A stretch of 6,649 nt of DNA from Lachnospiraceae bacterium (GCA_017632755.1 JAGBQU010000230.1:1-6649); one strand, 5' to 3'. Positions 1 through 6,584 are shown, counted from the stretch's first letter. Notes: a model not told the origin generated them from the sequence alone. Numbers and translations: made by a program.

Positions 1-52
1 GCCCTTACGGACTGTTTCCTTTATACTGCCATTCAACTTTTATCTGCTTATC

Positions 53-370
53 TTATCGATTCACAAATTTGACCGCAGTTCCATAGGCGATCACCTCTGC
101 AGCTCCCTGCATGACAGCCGAGGAGGAATAACGCACATTGACAATCGCGTCCGCACCAAGCGCCTCAGCCTCCGAAACCATACGCTTCGTCGCAAGCGCT
201 CTTGCCTCATTCATCATCTCGTTGTAGGCTCTCAGTTCACCGCCCACAAGTGTCTTAAAACTCTGCGTGATATCCTTTCCGATATTTTTGGACTGGATCG
301 TGCTTCCTTTTACCAGTCCGAGCATCTCAAATTCTTTTCCGCTAATGTAATCAGTATTTACTAAGATCAT
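53..370 (-). CDS. YbjQ/UPF0145 family protein (putative heavy-metal-binding domain)
   Basis: A 105-residue protein that matches the YbjQ (UPF0145, DUF74) family over its whole length. Family hallmarks visible are the VGGE turn (residues 42-45), the helix M..EAR.LA..R (52-63), the block ALGADAIVNVR (70-80) and the terminal strand E..AYGTAV (92-100). Known family members are small oligomeric cytoplasmic proteins. The 'heavy-metal-binding' label is historical and no function is firmly established. I chose the ATG at 370. The frame stays open to a GTG at 382, but that codon uses the last base of the only good Shine-Dalgarno (AAGGAG, 382-387), whereas 370 lies 11 bases after it and gives the family's usual MI.V.T beginning. 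The start overlaps the end of the upstream membrane-protein gene by 20 bases, so translational coupling is likely. It is the last gene of the operon inside the window. No convincing terminator is visible in the 52 bases that follow. Confidence 0.9.
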   Translation of the reverse strand: MILVNTDYISGKEFEMLGLVKGSTIQSKNIGKDITQSFKTLVGGELRAYNEMMNEARALATKRMVSEAEALGADAIVNVRYSSSAVMQGAAEVIAYGTAVKFVNR

Positions 371-581
371 CTTCCTCACCACTCCTTATCTCATCAACTC
401 TTTGTACACAAACAAAAATCATCACCCCGGCTAATGCAAGGGGGATCACGCCAAACAAAGCGATCACGGGCAGGCTTTGGATCAAAGCCATCAGAACCCC
501 GAAATAAAAGATGTAGTAGGCCACCATCAATACCGTGATAATGATGGGAGCAACCATCTTACTCTTGTGCTTTTTTTTCAT
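351..581 (-). CDS. Small two-helix membrane protein, function unknown
   Basis: A 76-residue protein with a lysine-rich start (MKKKHKSK), two hydrophobic segments (about 10-33 and 37-59) separated by a short turn, and a charged tail ending EEDDLSKY. By the positive-inside rule both ends should face the cytoplasm, forming a membrane hairpin with an acidic cytoplasmic tail. There is no signal-peptide cleavage site. The ATG at 581 is preceded by a near-ideal Shine-Dalgarno, GGAGGTGA (591-598), 9 bases upstream. The gene begins 24 bases after glgB and overlaps the YbjQ gene, which places it in the same operon. I recognise the general protein type from Lachnospiraceae but know no function. The tail might dock a cytoplasmic partner such as an operon neighbour; that is speculation. 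Confidence 0.82.
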   Translation of the reverse strand: MKKKHKSKMVAPIIITVLMVAYYIFYFGVLMALIQSLPVIALFGVIPLALAGVMIFVCVQRVDEIRSGEEDDLSKY

Positions 582-605
582 AACAGTATCTCACCTCCCC
601 GCAGA

Positions 606-2516
606 TCAGAATAAAAAGAGCGCTGCGCCATAGGGGGGCAGGTCAAAGCCGATGGAGTACTCCCTTCCGTTTGAGAGGATCTGCTGCGCGTTTATCTCCT
701 TGGGAATTTCTCCTCCGTTTCCACCAAACCTTACCTCATCACTGTTTAGCAAAAGCTTGTATTTTTTCTTTTTCGGCACACCGATACGATAATCTTTTCG
801 CTCCATCGGTGTGAAATTGAGAACAGCCAAAATGCTGTTGCTTCCCTTTGAAGAACGTCTTACATAGGCAAAGATACTGCGGTCTTTGTCATCCGCTTCC
901 ATCCATTCAAAACCTGCCCAGTCATTGTCGATCTCATAAAGGGACGGATATTTGTTATAAATCTCCAGCAATTCCTTCACATAATCCTTCATTCCCGCAT
1001 GCAGCGGATCGGATAAGCAGTTCCACTCCAGTTCCCTTGCCTCGCTCCACTCACATTCCTGTCCGAATTCCTGTCCCATGAAAAGCAGTTTTTTGCCGGA
1101 ATGCGTGAACATATAGGTGTAAGCCGCGCGCAGATTGGCAAACTTATCAACCATGTATCCCGGCATTTTGTTCAGCATCGAACATTTTAAGTGTACCACC
1201 TCGTCATGAGAGATCGGAAGTATGTAATTTTCTGCGGAATTATAGGACATGGCAAAGGTCATATGATAGTGACAGCCGCTCTTCATGATCGGATCCTGCT
1301 TGATATACTCACAAAAATCATGCATCCAGCCCATATTCCATTTGAAGGAAAAACCAAGCCCGTCCTCGTCCGGATGTGCCGTCACCTTCGGCCATGCCGT
1401 GGACTCCTCCGCGATCATGAGCGTGCCCGGGAATTTCCCGATGATCATGCTGTTGAGATGACGAAGGAAGCCGATCGCATCCAGATTCTTGTTATCACCG
1501 AATTTGTTGGGAACCCACTGTCCGTCCTGCTTTCCATAGTCCAGATACAGCATGGATGCCACGGCATCCACGCGAAGGGCATCGATATGATACTCCTGCA
1601 CCCAATAGACAGCATTTGCGATCAGGAAATTGCGGACTTCGGGCTTTTCATAATTAAAGATCTTGGTGCCCCAGTCGGGATGCTCTCCCTTTCTCTTATC
1701 CGGGTGCTCATACAGACAGGTACCGTCAAACTCCGCAAGACCGAACTCGTCTTTGGGAAAATGTGCCGGCACCCAGTCCAGGATGACGCCGATCTTATTT
1801 TTGTGCAGCTTATTCACCAGATACTGAAAATCAGCCGGCGTTCCATAGCGGGATGTCGGTGCGTAGTATCCGGTCACCTGATAGCCCCAGGAACCGTCAA
1901 ACGGGTGCTCCGCGATACCCATGAGCTCCACGTGTGTATACTTCATCTCCTTTAAGTAATCCACAATGCGGTCGGCAAACTGACGGTAACTATAGTAGGC
2001 ATCCTCTTCCTTTTGCGTGGGATGTCTCATCCAGGATCCGATATGGCACTCATAGATCGCCATCGGCTCCTTTTGGTAATTCTTTTTTGCCTTTTCGTTT
2101 TGCCATGCGGAATCGGTCCACCTGAAATGGGAAATATCCTTAATAATTGATGCACTGTCAGGCCGCAACTGGCTGTGATACCCATAGGGATCTGCTTTGT
2201 AGAGCTTTCGGTCATCGTGCGTTGTGATCACGAATTTGTATTTGTCATTCTCCCTGGCTTCCGGAATAAAGGTTTCAAAGATACCGCTGATCTGAAGCCT
2301 GTTCATATTGTGCTTCATGATATCCCAATCGTTGAAATCACCGGAAACATTCACGTATTTTGCATTGGGAGCCCAGACTGCAAAGTGTATTCCCTCCACG
2401 CCATCCACCACAGCTTTGTGGGCACCGAGCTTCTTATAGATCTCATAGTGGTTGCCCTGCGTGAAGAGATACTCGTCATACTCCGTGACAAATACGTTTT
2501 CTTTTGATTGTCCCAT
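606..2516 (-). CDS. glgB: 1,4-alpha-glucan (glycogen) branching enzyme, GH13
   Basis: A 636-residue GlgB. It cuts alpha-1,4-glucan chains and rejoins them through alpha-1,6 bonds, making the branches of glycogen in the cytoplasm. A CBM48-type N-terminal domain covers about residues 35-125 (WAPNAKYVNVSGDFNDWD). The GH13 barrel covers about 150-490: IYECHIGSW (154-162), GVILDWVPAHFP (243-254), DALRVDAVASM with nucleophile D317, MIAEEST with acid/base E370, and SHDEVVH with D438. The D317-E370 spacing equals that of E. coli D405-E458. A beta-sandwich C-terminal domain follows from about residue 540. It lacks the extra N-terminal domain of E. coli GlgB, consistent with its shorter length, and appears complete and active. 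The ATG at 2516 has GAGGGTGG (2526-2533) 9 bases upstream. It starts 21 bases after the TPR/pseudo-AAA gene, so it is almost certainly co-transcribed with it. No other glycogen gene is in the window. Confidence 0.97.
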   Translation of the reverse strand: MGQSKENVFVTEYDEYLFTQGNHYEIYKKLGAHKAVVDGVEGIHFAVWAPNAKYVNVSGDFNDWDIMKHNMNRLQISGIFETFIPEARENDKYKFVITTHDDRKLYKADPYGYHSQLRPDSASIIKDISHFRWTDSAWQNEKAKKNYQKEPMAIYECHIGSWMRHPTQKEEDAYYSYRQFADRIVDYLKEMKYTHVELMGIAEHPFDGSWGYQVTGYYAPTSRYGTPADFQYLVNKLHKNKIGVILDWVPAHFPKDEFGLAEFDGTCLYEHPDKRKGEHPDWGTKIFNYEKPEVRNFLIANAVYWVQEYHIDALRVDAVASMLYLDYGKQDGQWVPNKFGDNKNLDAIGFLRHLNSMIIGKFPGTLMIAEESTAWPKVTAHPDEDGLGFSFKWNMGWMHDFCEYIKQDPIMKSGCHYHMTFAMSYNSAENYILPISHDEVVHLKCSMLNKMPGYMVDKFANLRAAYTYMFTHSGKKLLFMGQEFGQECEWSEARELEWNCLSDPLHAGMKDYVKELLEIYNKYPSLYEIDNDWAGFEWMEADDKDRSIFAYVRRSSKGSNSILAVLNFTPMERKDYRIGVPKKKKYKLLLNSDEVRFGGNGGEIPKEINAQQILSNGREYSIGFDLPPYGAALFLF

Positions 2517-2537
2517 AAACTAAATCCACCCTCTCAA

Positions 2538-5500
2538 TTATTCTATGGAAAAATCGTTTTCTCTCAAAACGATCATATCCTCATCATCAAATCGCTTTCC
2601 GATCAACACATCCACAAGATGTCTGACACTCTTTTTTCCGGAGCGCTCAATGGCTTCATCCACCATTGTCCGAACCTCTCCGATCGTGACCGCATGTTCG
2701 TTGGTCTGCATATCGGAAATACGTGTATAAACCGCCAGAACACCCATTTCATCGATCGCATATTCCCGTGTGCCTGCATATGCCTTGGCATATTGTACCA
2801 AACCATCATTGTCAAGCACCTCGATCTCTATCTTTGAAGTGAAGATCTGCTCAAGCTGCGGATATGTGAGTGTAAGCCGCTCGATCTCTTCTTTTGTATC
2901 CTCCATGATGACAAGAATACCTGAAAGTGTGAGCCGCTCCAACTGATAAAGAAGCGTTCCTTCGATATCAGGCTCCATTCCACCCGCCTTCTCAATGACC
3001 AGAGCACCGTTTTCCGTATCTTTCAGGGTCTGCGCCACATCCTTCAGAGCAAGCTGCTCTCCCGTCACGTTTATGATATTTCCGATAAACCGAGGGTCCT
3101 TATCTTTCATATATATGGCAACATTCTGGGCGATCTGCGCTCTGCCGGTTCCATTCTCGCCGATGACGATCCCGTTTCCTGTTACCGGATCCATGGTCAG
3201 TCTGTCCAGTGCCAACGCCAGTTTCTCTTGAAGCTCTTTTGTAGGAGCAATATTACCAAACAGCTCCTTCTCCTCTTTGGTCAGGTATCTGGCTTCCTGC
3301 GTCTGTGCTGCCTGCATGATACCGGCTTCATATCGGACAGTTGCGGTTTCTGAAACTGCCGGCGTTTCTACGGCGGATGCTGCTTCGGCGCTTAGCGGCG
3401 CTTCTACGGCGGATGCTGCTTCGATGGTTGCCGGCGTTGCACTTTGCCAGCTCGTTACCGATCCCCCTGTCGGAATGTTCTCCTGCGTTCCCGCTGTCTG
3501 CGGCTCAGAGTCTGACTCCGCCTCCTGTACATTTTCATTTTTCTTGCCAAATGCTGCCTTCATCACCCGAACAGCCTCCGCAGCTGAGGAGATAAATCCT
3601 GATGATGCGGGCGCTTGTTCTTCCGTTTCCGTGGCTGCGCTTGCAGATGCCTGTGCGGCCAATCTTGCGGCCTCGGCTGCCACTGCCTCTGCGGCTGAGC
3701 TTGCAAGAACCGGTGCTGTTGCGCTTGCGGGTGCTTGCGCTGCCGTCTCCGCGACCGCACTTGCAGGGGCTTGTGCAGATTCTTCCTGCGACTCATCCTG
3801 CGCAATATCTGCGGGAGCCTCCCCGGCATCGGTATTTTGTCCCTTTGCATTTATCATGGCTGCCAAGAGGGAAGAGCCTCTTGTCTCCACTTCCTCTGCG
3901 ATGATCACACGTTCCTGCGACGTCTCCGGACTTTCCGGCGCATCAGAGGAACCGAAATCCAGATCGGGGATAAAGGAAGGTACCTCCTTCTCTTTCTTTT
4001 CCTCCGCCTCTGTTACAACCAACGTCTCTATCAGTTTCTCTTCCAGCCCGTTGATCTCCTCGGTGTTGAGAAGTTTTTTCACCTCGTCCGGCTCTTTTTG
4101 CGATACCGGAAGTTCTTCTTCCTGCTGCAACGGAGTTTCTTTTCGCTGCACCTTTTCCGGATCCGGAACAGTATTTTTGAATACATCCACAGCCGGATTG
4201 ATCAGATTCAGATCCGTCGACACGCTGGCTCTTGCGATCTCATCAAAATTGCCAAACATGGGACCGGTCTGTTTCATGACCTTCTCCCTCATCTCGGCAA
4301 TATGCTTTTCTTCGTTGGCTTTTTTGGTCTCTTCCCACTCGTTCATGATATCAAGCAGGCTCAGCTGACCTGTGATCTGCTCATCGACGAGTTCATCACC
4401 CTGCGCTGCGCTACCTGTATCAAGCCTTCCGGTAATATTCAACCGCTGTGAATTTCCCGATGTAACTGCCTGTGCTATTTCAGCAGCCATGATCGCACCT
4501 GCAGTAAGCGGCACTGCGGCAGCCTTTTCCGTCTCAGCTCTTTCTGCTTCCAATCTTGCCGCTTCAGCTCTTTCCGCCTCTAATCTCTCTGCCTCGGCTC
4601 TTTCCGCTTCCAGTCTTGCCGCTTCAGCTCTTTCCGCTTCCAGTCTTGCCGCTTCAGCCCTTTCCGCTTCCAGTCTTGCTGCCTCGGCCTTTTCCTTCTC
4701 ACGACGCTCTTGCTCCATGGATGCGAGCAGATCCTTCTCCGTGATCTGTGTATCCTCCTCATCCTGCAAAAGCGGCGCAAGCAGTGCATCCTTGATCGCA
4801 TCGTCTGTAATAGAATTGATCACCTTACCATTCTGGGTCGTTGTATCGATGATCGTCTCGATCGGAAGCGCCATGGTCGCATCTGCTGCTTCCATGTCCT
4901 CCTCCGCAAACATTCTTGAAATATTCTGTGCCAGCTCCTGCTGTAGATTGATCGTATTATACGCACCGACATCCACAGTCTTGACCTGAATGTCCATATC
5001 GGGCTCATTGAGCGGGATCTCATCACCCTGCACCGGCTCCGGCTCGTATGCCTGCGGATCCGCTGTTTGTCCCTGCTCTCCCGCAGGTTGCACCACCGCT
5101 TTGATATCCGGCACCTCAACGGTGTCCGCAGTCTCCACCGATCTGCGCATAGCGGCCGGTATGATCTCTGCTGTCTTTGCCTTTGTGACATCCACAGATT
5201 TGATCTCGATCGGAAGGGCTGTTTCCTCTTCCTCCTCCGTCTGCATCTCCTCGATCGGCTCTTCTTTAGCGAAACGCCTGTCGTATTTTTCCTGCTGGCT
5301 CGGTGAGAGCGACTCATGCAGCATCTTGAGCTCCATCGCCATATTCACATATTTACCCTCGCCAAACCAGAGGATCAGCTCATCACATTCCTCGACACAG
5401 CGGGTCGCAAGTCCGATCCGATGATACAGATAGGCAAGCTCATATGCCCATTTCTCGCGATAATCTCTCTTTTTATATTCCTCAAGCACTGCGATACGCT

Positions 5501-5879
5501 CCTCAAGGCTCACATCCTGCGCCTCATACAAACGATATTGCAGGATAAACCTTCTGGTATCCGTAGGAGCTACCTGTACAAATTCTTTGTAGTATTCGAC
5601 GGCTTGCACGATCTCCTCGAGCTTGATACAGAGCTCACAGAGAGAATAGACGATCTTTCTTCCCCCGGGCTGCCTGTCATATGCCAAAAGCAGGATCTCT
5701 TTGGCATCCTCAAACCGACGGTTGTATTTGTACAATTCACTGACTTTGCAGAGCATCATAACACTCTTAACCCTCGACCAGTCGATGGTGTCCGCGATCT
5801 TCACTGCCTCTGCGAACTGCTTCTTTTCGATCAGAGCATTAATCTCCTCCGCACGTATTCGGTATTCATACTTATCCAA
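2538..5879 (-). CDS. TPR protein with long repeat-rich linker and degenerate CbxX/CfxQ-type AAA+ domain
   Basis: A protein of about 1113 residues, numbered here from the TTG at 5879. Residues 7-200 form helical pairs that read as TPR-like repeats. Residues 200-865 are acidic or Ala/Pro-rich and probably mostly disordered; they include five 10-residue units of the AEAARLEAER type (398-447) and a 12-residue duplication (820-843). Residues about 868-1080 follow the order of a CbxX/CfxQ-type AAA+ module, but the active-site positions are changed. Walker A reads GENGTGRA (907-914; Lys replaced by R913, Ser/Thr by A914), Walker B reads ALVIEK (D-E replaced by E963-K964), and the arginine-finger position in LEQIF (1009-1013) is I1012. 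ATP hydrolysis is therefore unlikely. There is no signal peptide or membrane segment. I favour the TTG start: GAGGTGA lies 5 bases upstream, whereas the in-frame GTG at 5888 sits inside that site. It is the first gene of the operon with glgB. The role is unknown; a cytoplasmic scaffold is an inference. Confidence 0.9.
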   Translation of the reverse strand: MDKYEYRIRAEEINALIEKKQFAEAVKIADTIDWSRVKSVMMLCKVSELYKYNRRFEDAKEILLLAYDRQPGGRKIVYSLCELCIKLEEIVQAVEYYKEFVQVAPTDTRRFILQYRLYEAQDVSLEERIAVLEEYKKRDYREKWAYELAYLYHRIGLATRCVEECDELILWFGEGKYVNMAMELKMLHESLSPSQQEKYDRRFAKEEPIEEMQTEEEEETALPIEIKSVDVTKAKTAEIIPAAMRRSVETADTVEVPDIKAVVQPAGEQGQTADPQAYEPEPVQGDEIPLNEPDMDIQVKTVDVGAYNTINLQQELAQNISRMFAEEDMEAADATMALPIETIIDTTTQNGKVINSITDDAIKDALLAPLLQDEEDTQITEKDLLASMEQERREKEKAEAARLEAERAEAARLEAERAEAARLEAERAEAERLEAERAEAARLEAERAETEKAAAVPLTAGAIMAAEIAQAVTSGNSQRLNITGRLDTGSAAQGDELVDEQITGQLSLLDIMNEWEETKKANEEKHIAEMREKVMKQTGPMFGNFDEIARASVSTDLNLINPAVDVFKNTVPDPEKVQRKETPLQQEEELPVSQKEPDEVKKLLNTEEINGLEEKLIETLVVTEAEEKKEKEVPSFIPDLDFGSSDAPESPETSQERVIIAEEVETRGSSLLAAMINAKGQNTDAGEAPADIAQDESQEESAQAPASAVAETAAQAPASATAPVLASSAAEAVAAEAARLAAQASASAATETEEQAPASSGFISSAAEAVRVMKAAFGKKNENVQEAESDSEPQTAGTQENIPTGGSVTSWQSATPATIEAASAVEAPLSAEAASAVETPAVSETATVRYEAGIMQAAQTQEARYLTKEEKELFGNIAPTKELQEKLALALDRLTMDPVTGNGIVIGENGTGRAQIAQNVAIYMKDKDPRFIGNIINVTGEQLALKDVAQTLKDTENGALVIEKAGGMEPDIEGTLLYQLERLTLSGILVIMEDTKEEIERLTLTYPQLEQIFTSKIEIEVLDNDGLVQYAKAYAGTREYAIDEMGVLAVYTRISDMQTNEHAVTIGEVRTMVDEAIERSGKKSVRHLVDVLIGKRFDDEDMIVLRENDFSIE
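2640..3278 (-). other. Degenerate AAA+ (CbxX/CfxQ-like) module within the TPR protein
   Basis: The C-terminal part of the large protein keeps the AAA+ strand/helix order. There is a P-loop strand and turn, then NIINVTGEQL in the place of the CbxX strand-2 'VTRADL' segment. Next come the Walker B strand (GALVIEKAG), the sensor-1 strand (ILVIMEDTKEE) and a segment (TYPQLEQIFTSKIEIE) matching the family's 'NPGLxSRF..IEFPDY' arginine-finger region. A helical lid follows. Every catalytic position is substituted while the surrounding hydrophobic pattern is kept, as expected for a domain retained for structure or for binding. The family match is from pattern memory, not a search. Confidence 0.7.
3361..3423 (-). 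repeat. Imperfect 36-bp-period direct repeat in the Ala/Pro-rich linker
   Basis: The 27-base segments at 3361-3387 and 3397-3423 differ at a single base and lie 36 bases apart. On the coding strand they specify EAASAVEAPLSA followed by EAASAVETPAVS. This is a second, independent tandem duplication in the linker, close to the AAA+-like domain. Confidence 0.85.
4531..4680 (-). repeat. Five tandem 30-bp units coding AEAARLEAER-type decapeptides
   Basis: Five consecutive 30-base units lie in frame within the TPR/pseudo-AAA gene. The copies at 4591-4620, 4621-4650 and 4651-4680 differ by only about two bases from one another in neighbouring comparisons. The two at 4531-4590 have diverged more. 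Each codes for ten residues rich in Ala, Glu and Arg (unit four has AEAERLEAER). The regular alternation of Glu and Arg favours a stiff single alpha-helix over a classical heptad coiled coil. The near identity at DNA level suggests recent expansion by slippage or recombination, so copy number may vary between strains. Confidence 0.92.
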
Positions 5880-5884
5880 GCTTC

Positions 5885-5891
5885 TCACCTC
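5885..5891 (-). promoter_or_regulatory. Ribosome binding site that favours a TTG start
   Basis: On the minus strand GAGGTGA is a 7-base match to the anti-Shine-Dalgarno sequence and lies 5 bases before the TTG at 5877-5879. The alternative GTG (5886-5888) is inside this motif, and its only upstream candidate (GGAG, 5903-5906) is 14 bases away. This supports the product beginning MDKYEYR. Confidence 0.7.
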
Positions 5892-5907
5892 ATGCTGTTT
5901 TTCTCCA

Positions 5908-5932
5908 AAAATAGCGACACTACCCCTATTTT
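5908..5932 (-). repeat. Inverted repeat in the operon leader
   Basis: The arms AAAATAG (5908-5914) and CTATTTT (5926-5932) are perfect reverse complements separated by 11 bases. They lie just after the inferred transcription start and just before the ribosome binding site. The stem would be only 7 pairs and mostly A-U, so an RNA hairpin would be weak. A protein-binding operator is equally possible. Confidence 0.35.
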
Positions 5933-5941
5933 CATTTTACT

Positions 5942-5970
5942 AGTGTATCATACGCACCCTGCAATGTCAA
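5942..5970 (-). promoter_or_regulatory. Sigma-A-type promoter of the TPR/pseudo-AAA-glgB operon
   Basis: The minus strand reads TTGACA (5965-5970), a 17-base spacer, then TACACT (5942-5947), with an extended TG-A just before the -10. The -35 is a perfect consensus and the spacing is optimal. Transcription would start near 5935, giving a leader of roughly 55 bases before the TTG start. It lies in the 97-106 base gap after the hydrolase-like gene, so the operon can be expressed independently of that gene. Confidence 0.85.
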
Positions 5971-5985
5971 AAATAAAAACTCTTC

Positions 5986-6543
5986 TCACATGCCCCGGGA
6001 CATGAAGTCCCTCGTCTTTCGCATGACTTCTTTCATGATATCCAGGTTGACCAATGTATCCTCGGTCTCGAGCGAGTGATCTGCCCCTTCATATATAAAT
6101 AGCGGGATCTGCTGCTCGTCACACGTTTCCTGAATCTGCGACACATCGCTCCATGGATCCGCACTTCCGATAAACGCGACCGCATTTTGGGGATGATAGT
6201 CAAATGTTTCCATGAGAGGTGTATACAGCACATGCCTGACCCCCTTGAGCTCGTGCTGCCCGGCATATGCGGATGCAATGGCTGTTCCGATGCTCTTTGA
6301 TACGAACAGGATCTCGTCATATGCATACCAGTCCATCTCCTTAAGCGCTTCCTCCGCTTGACCATAGAGAGTGGAAAATGTTTCCTTCACCTTTTTCTTT
6401 TCTCCCTTGAGATCGTGCGTGCTTTACCAGATATTTTTAAATTCACGTTATCCCATCTCACCGGCAATATCGCGCCCATAGTGTAAGAGCGGTTTGTCAC
6501 AGTGATAACCTATCCCCGGAAAAAATACTGCAATTTTGTTCAT
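5986..6543 (-). pseudogene. Alpha/beta-hydrolase-like gene interrupted by two in-frame TAA codons
   Basis: From the ATG at 6543 the frame encodes MNKIAVFFPGIGYHCDKPLL..., is stopped by TAA at 6448-6450 (codon 32) and again at 6424-6426 (codon 40), then stays open to TGA at 5986-5988. The whole frame is 186 codons, typical of small alpha/beta hydrolases. It has the first strand and oxyanion loop (FFPGIGY, 7-13), a nucleophile-elbow segment FVSKSIGT (S84), GSADPW (D129) and ADHSLE (H156) as likely acid and histidine. AGGAGG (6550-6555) 6 bases before the ATG marks it as the original start. There is no frameshift, and both TAAs fall where I expect tyrosine in the family (after G31, and before S41). 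A GTG at 6390 preceded by AAGGGAG could yield a 134-residue fragment without the first strand and oxyanion loop. The substrate is unknown. Confidence 0.75.
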
Positions 6544-6584
6544 AAACATCCTCCTGCATGAAACGGTCTCTTTGCATCGAACTC

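Noticed and set aside
1..14. Possible terminator hairpin at the left edge (minus-strand GTCC-GTAA-GGGC)
   Set aside because: Only four pairs around a GTAA loop are visible before the window ends, so neither the full stem nor a T-run can be seen.
1191..1955. 254-codon open frame on the plus strand
   Set aside because: It lies entirely antisense to the catalytic core of glgB, whose GH13 motifs are unambiguous, and it has no protein-like features of its own.
3277..4368. 363-codon open frame on the plus strand, Ser/Ala-rich
   Set aside because: It is antisense to the Ala/Glu-rich linker of the TPR protein. Its composition simply mirrors GCN and GAN codons, with no recognisable domain or ribosome binding site.
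4531..4680. 30-bp repeats as a CRISPR array
   Set aside because: The units are directly adjacent with no spacers and maintain a coding frame.
4372..4989. 205-codon open frame on the plus strand with repeated SASALSASNLAA-like units
   Set aside because: This is the reverse reading of the 30-bp repeat array in the TPR gene. The repeat explains both its length and its regularity.
5917..5946. ACACTA (at the -10) and TAGTGT (in the leader) as a 6-base inverted repeat operator
   Set aside because: Six-base arms 19 bases apart are expected by chance at this scale, and one arm is part of the -10 box.
5989..6004. Near-palindrome CATGCCCCGGGACATG at the end of the hydrolase frame as a terminator
   Set aside because: The stem would be about six pairs with a G-U pair, includes coding sequence and the stop region, and the T-rich stretch begins some 10 bases later, too far for a standard intrinsic terminator.
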